The notes below the pieces were generated by a model that was not told where the DNA came from, made no database searches, and was given only the letters and a program-made list of their open reading frames with translations. Positions 42,753 through 52,302 of a stretch of DNA of 64,000 bases are shown piece by piece. The translations under genes were made by a program, and so were the position numbers. Source of the stretch: Polynucleobacter sp. AP-Nino-20-G2 (GTDB lineage: Bacteria > Pseudomonadota > Gammaproteobacteria > Burkholderiales > Burkholderiaceae); the NCBI RefSeq assembly GCF_018688235.1, contig NZ_CP061313.1, positions 1,533,130 to 1,597,129 on the forward strand. The letters are read 5' to 3'. How positions within the stretch are numbered: the first letter of the stretch is position 1; each line of letters starts with the position of its first letter.

Positions 42753-44043
42753 TTTTCCCTGCTAATGAGATTGCAATACATGCAATTGCGCCTGGAATTG
42801 CGAATGCATAGAAGTTAAATTCCAATGGCAAACCCAAGCTTAACAAAGTACCGCCTAGCACTGGACCTAAAATAGCGCCCACACGACCAATGCCAGAGGC
42901 CCAACCAATACCAGTGGAACGAATTTTTAATGGGTAGTATTGCGCAACATAGGCATAGAGCAAGATTTGAGAGCCAATTGTGGTTGCGCCTGCAATAGCT
43001 ACCAATAGATTTAAAACAATGAATGGACTCTTAACACCTAAGAGACTAATTGAAGCGGCAGCGCAAATAAAGAAAATGGTAAGTACCTTGCGTGGATGGA
43101 ACTTATCGGCAAGCCAACCACCTCCAACCGCTCCAAAGATAGCGCCAATGTTTAGCACCATCAAGAACATTAGGCTTGAACCCATCTCATACCCAGCTTT
43201 GTTCATTAGCTTTGGAAGCCAAGATCCCAACGCATAAACCATTAATAGGCACATAAAGAATGAAGTCCAGAACATTAAAGTACTTAATACGCGACCATCT
43301 TTAAAGAGCGAAACCAAAGGTACAGAGCTAGAGGCTTTACCTAATGGATAGATATATTCATTAGAAAGCAATGTGCCGCGCTCTGGGGCGATTTTTTTTA
43401 ATATTTTTCCAGCATCAGAGTTCCGATTTGATTTAATCAAAAATCCAGGTGACTCAGGCAGATAGTAAAGAATGATTGGTAGCAGCAGCAGTGGAATAAT
43501 GGCAACGAAAAAAACTGAGGGCCAGCCATAGGTCGGAATTAAATAGATTCCTACGCCAGCCGATAACATACCGCCAACTGAGTAACCGCTAAACATAATC
43601 GTTACCAGCAGGCTACGAATTTTTTTAGGTGAATATTCAGTCATCAAAGCAACCACGTTAGGCATTACGCCACCAATGCCTAATCCAGCAATAAATCGAC
43701 AGATACCAAACTGCGTAAGGTTTTCTGCAAAACCATTAATAAAGGTAAAGAAGCTAAACAATGTAACGCACATTGCAATAGTCTTTTTTCTCCCTATCTT
43801 GTCTGATAACGGCCCAAAGAACATAGCTCCAAACATCATGCCAAATAATGCATAACTACCCAAAGTCCCTGCCTGCATGGGTGATAACTGCCATTCGGCC
43901 ATTAATTTAGGCAAAACAACTCCATAGATGACGAGATCGTAACCATCAAAAATGATGATTAGACCGCACCAAAATAAAAGACCCCAGTGAAATTTATTAA
44001 ACCTCGCTTCGTCTATTAACTTATGAACATCAATTTGACTCAT
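42733..44043 (-). CDS. benK: Aromatic acid:H+ symporter (AAHS family, BenK/PcaK-like)
   Basis: 436 residues with about 12 membrane helices. FDGYDLVIYGVVLPKLMAEW is the substrate-site motif of the AAHS family. GPLSDKIGRKKTI is the conserved MFS loop, and RFIAGLGIGGVMPNVVALMTEYSPKK follows. It probably imports benzoate or a related carboxylate with protons. It starts 2 bp after pcaD. Choice of BenK over PcaK rests only on the operon. Confidence 0.88.
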   Translation of the reverse strand: MSQIDVHKLIDEARFNKFHWGLLFWCGLIIIFDGYDLVIYGVVLPKLMAEWQLSPMQAGTLGSYALFGMMFGAMFFGPLSDKIGRKKTIAMCVTLFSFFTFINGFAENLTQFGICRFIAGLGIGGVMPNVVALMTEYSPKKIRSLLVTIMFSGYSVGGMLSAGVGIYLIPTYGWPSVFFVAIIPLLLLPIILYYLPESPGFLIKSNRNSDAGKILKKIAPERGTLLSNEYIYPLGKASSSVPLVSLFKDGRVLSTLMFWTSFFMCLLMVYALGSWLPKLMNKAGYEMGSSLMFLMVLNIGAIFGAVGGGWLADKFHPRKVLTIFFICAAASISLLGVKSPFIVLNLLVAIAGATTIGSQILLYAYVAQYYPLKIRSTGIGWASGIGRVGAILGPVLGGTLLSLGLPLEFNFYAFAIPGAIACIAISLAGKSGHDGK

Positions 44044-44045
44044 GC

Positions 44046-44849
44046 TTATGTCTCCAATTTGTGTTTGATTTGATTTGCAAAAAATTGCTTGATTACTTGA
44101 TTGAATTCAGTTTCTGCTTCAATGTTTGAAATGTGCGAAGCAGGCACCTCTTGTAGTTGAGACCCTTTAATTTGGGACTGCATATACTGAGCATCACTAA
44201 TAGTGGTAACAGGATCTTTATCCCCGCTGATAATTAATGCAGGAATATTGATTTCTGAAATCCCCCCCTTAAGATCCTCAGTAGCCAATGCCTCGCAACA
44301 ACTTGCATAACCTTCAGGGTTCATATTTTTCAAGTTAATCAGTAATTCGTTAACTGCTTTAGGGCTTGAACCATAAAACTCTGGTGTAAACCATCTCGAA
44401 GGAGCGGATTCTGCGATAGTATTGAGACCCTCTTTTCTAGCTAAAGCCGCCCGCTCATTCCATGCCTGCTCATTACCTATTTTTGGCGCAGTATTTGCAA
44501 TCACTAACGCCTCAATTCTTTCGGGCGCATTGACCGCTAGCCATTGACCAATAAGCCCGCCCATCGAAATTCCACAGAAGAAAGCCTTATCAATACTGAG
44601 GTAATCAAGAAGACCTAAAACATCATTTGCTAGCTGTGCAATGGTGTACGGACCCTTTGGAGAATGAGTTAATCCATGACCTCTAGTGTCGTATCTGATT
44701 AAGTAGAAATCTCTTCTTAATACTTCAAGCTGACCATCCCACATAGAATGATCTGTTCCTAAAGAGTTAGAGAAAATAATTGCTGGTTTGTGAGGATCGC
44801 CATCTGTCAAATAGAAGATGTCAATTCCGTTAATGTGCGCAATACTCAT
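44046..44849 (-). CDS. pcaD: 3-oxoadipate enol-lactonase
   Basis: 267 residues, alpha/beta-hydrolase fold. The nucleophile is S95 in FCGISMGGLIGQ, the acid lies in SGDKDPVTTISD and the histidine in ASHISNIE. The size and GYASCCEALATEDL cap segment agree with PcaD/CatD enzymes. It converts beta-ketoadipate enol-lactone to beta-ketoadipate. It lies between the thiolase gene and the AAHS permease gene. Confidence 0.92.
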   Translation of the reverse strand: MSIAHINGIDIFYLTDGDPHKPAIIFSNSLGTDHSMWDGQLEVLRRDFYLIRYDTRGHGLTHSPKGPYTIAQLANDVLGLLDYLSIDKAFFCGISMGGLIGQWLAVNAPERIEALVIANTAPKIGNEQAWNERAALARKEGLNTIAESAPSRWFTPEFYGSSPKAVNELLINLKNMNPEGYASCCEALATEDLKGGISEINIPALIISGDKDPVTTISDAQYMQSQIKGSQLQEVPASHISNIEAETEFNQVIKQFFANQIKHKLET

Positions 44850-44857
44850 TACTACTC

Positions 44858-46066
44858 CTAAACTCGTTCAATAATCATGGCTATGCCCTGCCCAACACCA
44901 ATACACATAGTGCAAAGAGCGTATCTACCTTTAGTGCGAATCAGTTGATACATAGCTGCAGTTACTAATCGCGCACCAGATGCCCCTAGTGGATGCCCAA
45001 GAGAAATAGCGCCCCCATTTGGATTGACGTGCGCCGCGTTGTCAGGAAGACCAAGATCACGAGTAACTGCTAAAGCCTGCGATGCAAATGCCTCATTTAG
45101 CTCAACCACATCCATCTGACTAAGCTTTAAACCTGCTTTTTCCAAAACCTTCTTCACTGCAGGCGAAGGACCAAATCCCATGATTCTTGGAGCAACGCCA
45201 GCCGCAGCCACAGCCACAACACGCGCCTTTGGAGTCAGGGAATGCTGCTTTACACCAAGCTCTGAGGCAAGAAGCAAGGCGCAAGCGCCATCATTTACGC
45301 CTGAAGCATTGCCGGCAGTAACTGTGCCACCTTGTTTAACAATGCTTTTTAGAGAAGCTAAAGTTTCTAGGGTGGTGAGACGCGGATGCTCATCCTTAGA
45401 AAAAACAACAGGATCGCCCTTTTTCTGCGGAATATTTACCGGAATAATTTCATCGTCAAAGATGCCTGCAGCCTGCGCCTTTGCAGTACGCTGCTGACTA
45501 GTAAACGCAAATAGATCCTGATCAGCCCTGGAAATCCTAAAGTCTTCGGCAACGTTTTCTGCTGTTTCTGGCATGGAGTCAACGCCATACTGAGCCTTCA
45601 TTAAGGGATTAATGAAGCGCCAACCAATAGTTGTATCTTCAATTTTTGCCGATCTTGAATACGCAGAGTCGGCTTTACCCATTACAAAAGGTGCCCGAGA
45701 CATGCTCTCTACACCCCCCGCAATCATTAGATGGTTGCCGCCACCTTTAATTGCATTTGCAGCTATACCAATGGCATCAAGACTAGAGCCACAGAGTCTA
45801 TTGATGGTGGATCCAGGCACTTCCACTGGTAGACGAGCCAACAAGCTGGCCATCCTAGCAACGTTACGATTATCTTCACCCGCCTGATTGGCGCAACCAA
45901 AAATAACGTCATCTAACATTGACCAATCAACAATATTACGCATCATGAGAGCTTGAATTGGTAATGCAGCCAAATCATCCGCCCTTAAAGTAGATAGTGA
46001 CCCACCGTACCTACCAAAAGGAGTTCTAATGGCATCACAAATATATGCATTTGAATTATTTTTCAT
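44858..46066 (-). CDS. pcaF: 3-oxoadipyl-CoA thiolase
   Basis: 402 residues. The nucleophilic cysteine is C92 in INRLCGSSLDAIG. NEAFASQALAV, GGAISLGHPLGASGAR and CTMCIGVGQG supply the remaining active-site residues. FINPLMKAQYGVDSMPETAENVAEDF is typical of the PcaF/PaaJ subgroup. It cleaves 3-oxoadipyl-CoA to acetyl-CoA and succinyl-CoA, the last step of the route. It overlaps pcaJ by 4 bp. Confidence 0.94.
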   Translation of the reverse strand: MKNNSNAYICDAIRTPFGRYGGSLSTLRADDLAALPIQALMMRNIVDWSMLDDVIFGCANQAGEDNRNVARMASLLARLPVEVPGSTINRLCGSSLDAIGIAANAIKGGGNHLMIAGGVESMSRAPFVMGKADSAYSRSAKIEDTTIGWRFINPLMKAQYGVDSMPETAENVAEDFRISRADQDLFAFTSQQRTAKAQAAGIFDDEIIPVNIPQKKGDPVVFSKDEHPRLTTLETLASLKSIVKQGGTVTAGNASGVNDGACALLLASELGVKQHSLTPKARVVAVAAAGVAPRIMGFGPSPAVKKVLEKAGLKLSQMDVVELNEAFASQALAVTRDLGLPDNAAHVNPNGGAISLGHPLGASGARLVTAAMYQLIRTKGRYALCTMCIGVGQGIAMIIERV

Positions 46067-46713
46067 GATTGAGCTATAGATAAAGGTGCGTCAGTTAGTT
46101 TTTGCAGCTCGCCCAAGGTGAGCCCAGGAACCATTTCACTCACAACCAAACCGTTTGGTGTGACATCGATAACAGCAAGATCTGTATAAATGCGATTTAC
46201 GCAACCCATACCGGTAAGTGGGTATGTGCATTTTTCAACAATCTTTGCCTCACCATTCTTGGTGACATGCTCCATCGTTACAAATACATTTCTTGCGCCA
46301 ATTGCTAAATCCATTGCTCCACCTACAGCGGGAATCGCATCTGGCGAACCAGTGTGCCAATTTGCTAGATCACCATTTTGAGCAACCTGGAAAGCGCCCA
46401 ATACACAGATATCAATATGTCCACCGCGCATCATCGTGAATGAATCGCCATGATGGAAATAGGAGCCGCCCTTTAATAGGGTGATAAATTCCTTCCCCGC
46501 ATTGATCAAATCAGGATCTTCGTCTCCCTTAGCTGGAGCTGGACCCATGCCAAGAACCCCATTCTCGCTTTGCAAAAATATCTCTTTATCAACATCAAGG
46601 TAATTAGCGATTTTTGTAGGCAACCCAATACCTAAATTTACGTAAGAGCCCTCCGGAATATCTTGAGCCACTCTTTGAACAATTTGCTCTCTAGTTAAAC
46701 GTTGGTATGCCAT
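46063..46713 (-). CDS. pcaJ: 3-oxoadipate:succinyl-CoA transferase, subunit B
   Basis: 216 residues. The catalytic glutamate is in FLQSENGVLGMGPAP (E51), and GSYVNLGIGLPTKIANYL precedes it. GGHIDICVLGAFQVAQNGDLANWHTG is diagnostic of family I CoA-transferase beta subunits. With PcaI it activates 3-oxoadipate. It begins 2 bp after pcaI and overlaps pcaF. Confidence 0.93.
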   Translation of the reverse strand: MAYQRLTREQIVQRVAQDIPEGSYVNLGIGLPTKIANYLDVDKEIFLQSENGVLGMGPAPAKGDEDPDLINAGKEFITLLKGGSYFHHGDSFTMMRGGHIDICVLGAFQVAQNGDLANWHTGSPDAIPAVGGAMDLAIGARNVFVTMEHVTKNGEAKIVEKCTYPLTGMGCVNRIYTDLAVIDVTPNGLVVSEMVPGLTLGELQKLTDAPLSIAQS

Positions 46714-46715
46714 TT

Positions 46716-47384
46716 TTATTTCCCCTTCACAGCAACAACGTGCTTTACAAAAATACCCGGTGTAACAACATGCTCGGGATCTAGATCTCCCAGAGGCACC
46801 ACTTCATTTACCTGAGCGATGGTGCATTTAGCTGCGGTCGCCATAATGGGGCCAAAATTTCTAGCGCTCATTCGATAAGTAAGATTGCCCCAGCGATCAC
46901 CCTTAAATGCTTTAATGAGTGCAAAGTCGGCATAAATCGGATACTCAAGCACATAGCCTTTGCCATTAATAACTTTGCTTTCTTTGCCTTCAGCCAAGAG
47001 GGTGCCAAATCCTGTTGGGGTATAGATAGCACCAAGACCAGCCCCTGCCGCCTGAATGCGAGCCGCTAAGTTACCTTGCGGGACTAATTCGAGTTCAATT
47101 TTTTTGGCGTAGTACAACTTATCAAACTCATAAGAGTCAGATTGCCTTGGAAAGGAGCAGATAATTTTTTTCACCTGGCCTGCTTTGAGCAAGGCGGCCA
47201 AACCGACATCACCATTTCCAGCGTTGTTGTTTACTACTGTTAGCTCTTTGGCTCCATGCTCAATCAAAGCATCAATTAACTGCGCAGGCTGACCAGCCGT
47301 CCCAAAGCCACCAATCATGACGGTTGAGCCATCTTTGATTTGTTTTATAGCTTCATGTATTGAAGCCGATGTTTTATCAATCAT
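46716..47384 (-). CDS. pcaI: 3-oxoadipate:succinyl-CoA transferase, subunit A
   Basis: 222 residues. VMIGGFGTAGQPAQLIDALI and TVVNNNAGNGDVGLAALL are the CoA-binding loops, and GAGLGAIYTPTGFGTLLAEG follows. It is the partner of PcaJ in the same operon. It overlaps the benE gene by 8 bp. Confidence 0.93.
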   Translation of the reverse strand: MIDKTSASIHEAIKQIKDGSTVMIGGFGTAGQPAQLIDALIEHGAKELTVVNNNAGNGDVGLAALLKAGQVKKIICSFPRQSDSYEFDKLYYAKKIELELVPQGNLAARIQAAGAGLGAIYTPTGFGTLLAEGKESKVINGKGYVLEYPIYADFALIKAFKGDRWGNLTYRMSARNFGPIMATAAKCTIAQVNEVVPLGDLDPEHVVTPGIFVKHVVAVKGK

Positions 47385-48576
47385 TCTTTTCTTTACTCTT
47401 TAATTTCAATAAATCTTTATCAAAAACAACATATGCAATAGATCCAATCACAATTCCCCAGAATGCTGATCCCAGACCTAAAAAAGTCATGCCAGATGCA
47501 GTTGCTAAAAATGTGATTGCGGCAGCCTCACGATGATCGGGTTCTTCTAAAGTGCTCATGAGGCTAGTGACGATTGCGCCAAGTAAAGCTAAGCCAGCCA
47601 AAAGCGCGATGAGCTCTTTTGGAAGACTGGTAAAAATGAGAACGATTGAACCTGCTAAGGAACCGCCAATTAAAAAGAAAACGCCGCTGAAAATGCCTGC
47701 AACATATCGCTTGTTTGGATCTTCGTTAGCTTCTTTGCCTGTACATAGGGTTGCCGTAATTGCTGCAGTCGTAGTGGTAATGCCACCAAAGAATGCGGTT
47801 ACCAGGGACATGAAACTTGTAAAAGTAATAATGGGCTTAGCGGGCACGTGATAGTTCGATAACTTGAGGATTGCCATTCCCGGCAAGTATTGGCCGGTCA
47901 AACTTACTAGAACCAACGGTATTGCAAAGCTGAATGTTGATTCCCAAGTCCACACAGGAGTGATGAATGTAGGATGGGCCAAAGCTAGCCTGAAATTATC
48001 TGGATTAACATCACCAATGAGATATGCCAGCCCGATTCCTGAAAATAAAACAACTAAGATCGCGAATTTTGGTATCAACCTTTTGAATATCAGATAAATT
48101 CCAATCATCGATAAAGCCAAGGCAGGCATGGTTGATACAGATTTAAATATATTGATACCAAACTGAAATAGAATGCCCGCCATCATTCCGGCCGCTATTC
48201 CCTTGGGTATATGCTTTATTAGCTTGTCAAAGGTACCCGTAATGCCAATTAATAGAATGATCATTGCGGCAGTGATATAAGAAGAAATTGCCTCATTGAC
48301 CGACATATGCGGAAATAAGGCGATTAAGAGCGCAGCGCCAGGAGCGGACCAAGCAGTAATGATCGGCATCTTGTATTTCCAACTGAGATAAATCCCGGAA
48401 ATGCCACCACCAAACGATACCGCCCATACCCAAGAAGATAGAACTTCATTAGATACCTGAGCTAGAGATGCGGCCTGAAAAAATATCAGCATCGGCCCAG
48501 CATAGGAAATCAATACAACTAGAAATCCAGCCGTAATTGAAGAGGGTGAAATATCTTTGAAAAAGGCGCGCTTCAT
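47377..48576 (-). CDS. benE: Benzoate transporter, BenE family
   Basis: 399 residues, about 11-12 membrane helices. FLVVLISYAGPMLIFFQAA, SWKYKMPIITAWSAPGAALL and GGITTTTAAITATLCTGKEANEDPNKRYVAGIFSGVFFLIGG are the BenE/NCS2-like signatures. The operon thus carries two different benzoate importers (BenE and the AAHS permease). It overlaps pcaI and shares its first base with the end of benD. Confidence 0.93.
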   Translation of the reverse strand: MKRAFFKDISPSSITAGFLVVLISYAGPMLIFFQAASLAQVSNEVLSSWVWAVSFGGGISGIYLSWKYKMPIITAWSAPGAALLIALFPHMSVNEAISSYITAAMIILLIGITGTFDKLIKHIPKGIAAGMMAGILFQFGINIFKSVSTMPALALSMIGIYLIFKRLIPKFAILVVLFSGIGLAYLIGDVNPDNFRLALAHPTFITPVWTWESTFSFAIPLVLVSLTGQYLPGMAILKLSNYHVPAKPIITFTSFMSLVTAFFGGITTTTAAITATLCTGKEANEDPNKRYVAGIFSGVFFLIGGSLAGSIVLIFTSLPKELIALLAGLALLGAIVTSLMSTLEEPDHREAAAITFLATASGMTFLGLGSAFWGIVIGSIAYVVFDKDLLKLKSKEKND

Positions 48577-49364
48577 TAGCCCAAATCTCCGCCACCAACC
48601 GGTAATACTGTGCCAGTGATATAAGATGACTCATCAGAAGCCAGGAACAAAATCGCCCTTACCTGCTCCTCAATTGTTCCATACCGATGCATCAAACTGG
48701 AATCAATCGTTTGGTCAATGATCCCTTGATACCAAACCTCTTCTTGCTTGGATAATTTATTCTTGTTTCGGGGAATTTTTCTCGGAGGAGCTTCAGTTCC
48801 ACCAGTGGCGACGGCATTAAAGCGAATACCATCTTTAGCATGCTCAAATGCTAAGCTAGCAGTCATCGCATTTACTCCGCCTTTTGCTGCGGCATATGGA
48901 ATGCGGTGAATACTGCGAGTGGCAATAGAAGAAATATTTACGACAACGCCATGCTGTTGCTTAATCATCACTGGTAATACAGCCCTACAACACCATAAGG
49001 TTGGAAACAAGGAGCGACGAATCTCTGCTTCTATTTGATCTTCATCATAGTTCTCGTAAGGCTTTGCCCAAATAGTGCCACCGACGTTATTAACAATAAT
49101 GTCGATCTTTTTAAATGCCTTTACTGCCTCGGAAATTAGTTTGGTAGCACCAGCATAGGTCTCTAAATCAACTTTAACCGTCAAAGACTTTGCTTTTAGC
49201 TTACCTAGCTTCTTTGCCACCTCATCAACTAGATCAGAGCGGTCAGCCAAAACAACCTTTGCGCCCTCTTTGGCTAAGGCAATTGCTACACCTTCGCCAA
49301 TCCCCTGAGCGGCACCCGTGACAATAGCAACTTTATTCTTAAATCTTAGCGCCTGAGTCATCAT
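48576..49364 (-). CDS. benD: Benzoate cis-diol dehydrogenase
   Basis: 262 residues, a short-chain dehydrogenase. TGAAQGIGEGVAIALAKEGAKVVLADRS binds NAD, NNVGG and NISSIATRSIHRIPYAAAKGG hold the catalytic serine, tyrosine and lysine. FNAVATGGTEAPPRKIPRN is characteristic of BenD. It oxidises the 1,2-cis-dihydroxy intermediate to catechol with loss of CO2. It overlaps benC by 4 bp. Confidence 0.94.
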   Translation of the reverse strand: MMTQALRFKNKVAIVTGAAQGIGEGVAIALAKEGAKVVLADRSDLVDEVAKKLGKLKAKSLTVKVDLETYAGATKLISEAVKAFKKIDIIVNNVGGTIWAKPYENYDEDQIEAEIRRSLFPTLWCCRAVLPVMIKQQHGVVVNISSIATRSIHRIPYAAAKGGVNAMTASLAFEHAKDGIRFNAVATGGTEAPPRKIPRNKNKLSKQEEVWYQGIIDQTIDSSLMHRYGTIEEQVRAILFLASDESSYITGTVLPVGGGDLG

Positions 49365-50383
49365 GCACCTACAGCACTTGGAGAGAATTTCTCAAACAAG
49401 AAATTTGCTGGGGTAACACCCGCTCCAGCCAACCAATTTCTTACAGCATCCACCATGGCTACAGGACCACATAAGTAGACATCCACGTCGCCCTGATTTA
49501 GCCATTCGCTTTCAATATGCTCTGTGACATAGCCCTTGCGATCATGAGCACTTTCAGGAGAAGCTACTACTGTTCGGTACTCAAAACCAGGCAGCTTTGT
49601 TTTCATGGCTTCGAGCTGATCTAGGGCTACTAAGTCCATATCATTTGTCACACCGAATACCATCTTGATTGGATGCGCAGATCCCGATGCAGCTAAAGAG
49701 TCTAGCATCGATAAAAATGGTGCAATACCTGTTCCACCAGCGAGAAATAACACCGGACGCTTAACTTCGCGCAGATAGAAACTACCATTTGGTCCGGCAA
49801 ATGAAATCGCATCGCCTGACTTACCAATGTCTGCTAGATACTGACTCATACGACCATTAGGGACATTACGCACTACAAAAGATGCAATGGATGCGCCTGG
49901 CGGAGAGCTAAAAGAATAGGCCCGCGTTAAGTCTGTTCCTGGAATTTGCACATTGACATATTGGCCAGGTAGGAACGTTAAAGAAGCAGGATCATCAAGC
50001 TCAATTGAGAACCCAATTGTTGAGTTCGATAGTTTTTCAATCTGTGCAATCTTGCCTGGGAATGATGAAGATCCAGTCTTACATGCGGCAGATGATGCGG
50101 GAATCTTCACCACACAATCCGACTTGGGCTTCATCTGACAAGCCAGGATCTGACGCTGAGCAGCTTCTTCCGGAGTAAGTGCATCCTCTATATAACTAGA
50201 CTCAGGTAGATCGTAATCACCAGATTCACATAAACCACGGCAGGTACCACAAGCCCCATCCCTGCAATCAAGCGGAATATTCACTTTCTGACGATATGCA
50301 GCATCAGAAAGTTTTTCGCCTTCGTTGCAGGAGATAAAGCGAGTTACCCCGTCTTCAAACTGTAGTGCGATGTTATAGCTCAT
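49361..50383 (-). CDS. benC: Benzoate 1,2-dioxygenase reductase component
   Basis: 340 residues in three domains: plant-type [2Fe-2S] ferredoxin (CRDGACGTCRGLCESGDY), FAD-binding (RAYSFSSPPG) and NAD-binding (LFLAGGTGIAPFLSML, CGPVAMVDAVRNWL). It passes electrons from NADH to the BenAB oxygenase. It begins 17 bp after benB. Confidence 0.95.
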   Translation of the reverse strand: MSYNIALQFEDGVTRFISCNEGEKLSDAAYRQKVNIPLDCRDGACGTCRGLCESGDYDLPESSYIEDALTPEEAAQRQILACQMKPKSDCVVKIPASSAACKTGSSSFPGKIAQIEKLSNSTIGFSIELDDPASLTFLPGQYVNVQIPGTDLTRAYSFSSPPGASIASFVVRNVPNGRMSQYLADIGKSGDAISFAGPNGSFYLREVKRPVLFLAGGTGIAPFLSMLDSLAASGSAHPIKMVFGVTNDMDLVALDQLEAMKTKLPGFEYRTVVASPESAHDRKGYVTEHIESEWLNQGDVDVYLCGPVAMVDAVRNWLAGAGVTPANFLFEKFSPSAVGA

Positions 50384-50400
50384 AGCATTCCGCCGATGTA

Positions 50401-50892
50401 TTAAATGTGATAGATATCAATGACTTGACTGATGTAATCATTTTTAAGAACGATGTATTTGTTCAAAATGATTGGCTTATCGCCAGAGAAGTCGATTACA
50501 TAACGAGACATACCAAAGTAGCTGTAGTTGGTTTTGTATCGATGACTTAGGGTGTGCCAATTAAAGCGAACCGTACAGATATCACCATCACGCTTCTCTA
50601 ACTCAACATTAGTAATGTTGTGACAGGTTCTTGTGTCGGGCATAGTTGCGCTTGAGCGTTCAGTCTTAATGCGGAATACACGATCCTCAAGGCCTTGACG
50701 ATTTGGGTAATAAATCAAAGAAATTTCTTCTTGTGGATTTGTGACTAACTCATCGTTATCGTCCCAGGAAGGCATCCAAAACTCAGCGTCTGGGCTATAG
50801 CAATTAAGCCACTCATCCCACTGCTCATCGTCCAATAGGCGACTCTCGTAATACAAAAATGCATTGATATCTAATATGGAGATTGTTTTCAT
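50401..50892 (-). CDS. benB: Benzoate 1,2-dioxygenase small (beta) subunit
   Basis: 163 residues, the full beta-subunit length. FLYYESRLLDDEQWDEWL, YSPDAEFWMPSWDDND and TERSSATMPDTRTCHNITNVEL are typical of the ring-hydroxylating dioxygenase beta family (NTF2-like fold). It overlaps benA by 4 bp. It has a structural role in the hexamer. Confidence 0.95.
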   Translation of the reverse strand: MKTISILDINAFLYYESRLLDDEQWDEWLNCYSPDAEFWMPSWDDNDELVTNPQEEISLIYYPNRQGLEDRVFRIKTERSSATMPDTRTCHNITNVELEKRDGDICTVRFNWHTLSHRYKTNYSYFGMSRYVIDFSGDKPIILNKYIVLKNDYISQVIDIYHI

Positions 50893-52259
50893 GCGTTCAC
50901 CTGCTCTTGCTCAACTGCTTTTTTCATTGTTTCAAGCCAATAGCGATGCTGAACTGTGTACAGGCCCTCATCTTCAGTTTTCAAGCCACTTAATACGGGT
51001 TTCAAGCCGATCTCTTTAGCCGCATCGTCAGCGCCTTCAATCCAATGCTCTGAACCACGACACATATCGTTCCACTCGATCGTCTTTGCAGCAAAGCCTT
51101 CCTGGCAAGCTCTAAACTCTTCCAAGTCATCTGGAGTAGCCATACCGCTCACGTTAAAGAAGTCCTCGTATTGACGAATTCTTCTAGAGCGCGCTTCTGC
51201 TGACTCGCCTTTTGGAGCAATACAGTAGATAGTGACTTCAGTTTTATCAACAGCTAATGGGCGCAGTAAGCGGATCTGTGAACCAAACTGATCCATCAAA
51301 TACACGTTTGGATATAAGCAAAGATTTCTGGAGCGCTCAATCATCCAATCAGCAATTGGTTTGCCAAACTTATCGGAAAATTCCTGGTGCCTCGGGAAAT
51401 TTGGCCGGTCCTGTGGATTAGCCCACTTTGTCCAGAGGAGCATATGGCCGTGATCAAATGAATAGAAGCCACCACCCTGCTTACCCCACTTGCCAGCATC
51501 CATTGCTTTGATGTTGTCTTCGCGAATTGCTTCTTGCTCTTTACGATGGTTGGTAGTTGCAGCATAGTTCCAATGAACAGCAGATACGTGATAACCATCA
51601 GCACCGTTTTCTGCCTGAAGCTTCCAATTACCGTTAAAGGTATAAGTTGAGGCGCCCTTCAATACTTCGAGTCCATCAGCAGATTGATCCACAATCATGT
51701 CAATGATCTTGGCGGCTTCACCCAAAAAGTCCTTTAAAGGGGCAACATCATTATTTAAGCTACCAAATAAGAAGCCACGATAGCTTTCAAACTTAGGCAC
51801 CTTCTTGAGATCGTGTGAGCCTTCCTTGTTAAAGCACTCTGGGTAGCCGGCCTCCTCTGGATCTTTAACCTTCAAGAGCTTTCCGCTGTTATTAAATGTC
51901 CAGCCGTGGAATGGGCAAGTGAAAGTAGCCTTGTTGCCGCGCTTATGACGGCACAACTGAGCGCCACGATGGCTACAAGCATTCATCATGGCGTTCAGTT
52001 CACCCTGACGATTACGAGAAATGAAGATTGGCTGACTACCAATATAGGTAGAGTAGTAATCATTGATGTTTGGGATTTGACTTTCGTGCGCCAAATAAAT
52101 CCAATTACCCTCAAAGATGTGCTTCATCTCTAATTCAAACAAATCTTTATCGGTAAAAGCACTACGGTGAAGACGATAGTCGCCCTTCTCCTTATCCTCA
52201 ATTAAGAATTCATCAAGGCTTTTGAGTTTTGGACTGTTATCTACATGAATTGGGATCAT
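50889..52259 (-). CDS. benA: Benzoate 1,2-dioxygenase large (alpha) subunit
   Basis: 456 residues. The Rieske [2Fe-2S] ligands are C95, H97, C115 and H118 (ACSHRGAQLC and CPFHGWTFNN). The mononuclear iron site is in NWKLQAENGADGYHVSAVHWN. RNLCLYPNVYLMDQFGSQIR is also conserved in BenA. The enzyme adds O2 across C1-C2 of benzoate. It is separated from catA by 43 bp. Substrate is assigned from the cluster and closest family. Confidence 0.95.
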   Translation of the reverse strand: MIPIHVDNSPKLKSLDEFLIEDKEKGDYRLHRSAFTDKDLFELEMKHIFEGNWIYLAHESQIPNINDYYSTYIGSQPIFISRNRQGELNAMMNACSHRGAQLCRHKRGNKATFTCPFHGWTFNNSGKLLKVKDPEEAGYPECFNKEGSHDLKKVPKFESYRGFLFGSLNNDVAPLKDFLGEAAKIIDMIVDQSADGLEVLKGASTYTFNGNWKLQAENGADGYHVSAVHWNYAATTNHRKEQEAIREDNIKAMDAGKWGKQGGGFYSFDHGHMLLWTKWANPQDRPNFPRHQEFSDKFGKPIADWMIERSRNLCLYPNVYLMDQFGSQIRLLRPLAVDKTEVTIYCIAPKGESAEARSRRIRQYEDFFNVSGMATPDDLEEFRACQEGFAAKTIEWNDMCRGSEHWIEGADDAAKEIGLKPVLSGLKTEDEGLYTVQHRYWLETMKKAVEQEQVNA

Positions 52260-52302
52260 TTTTTATCCTTTATGAATGGGATGCTGGCATCCCATATTCA
52301 AA

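Noticed and set aside
45180..45497. Plus-strand open frame of 105 codons in the thiolase gene
   Set aside because: Antisense shadow of pcaF, alanine/proline-biased as expected from its reverse strand.
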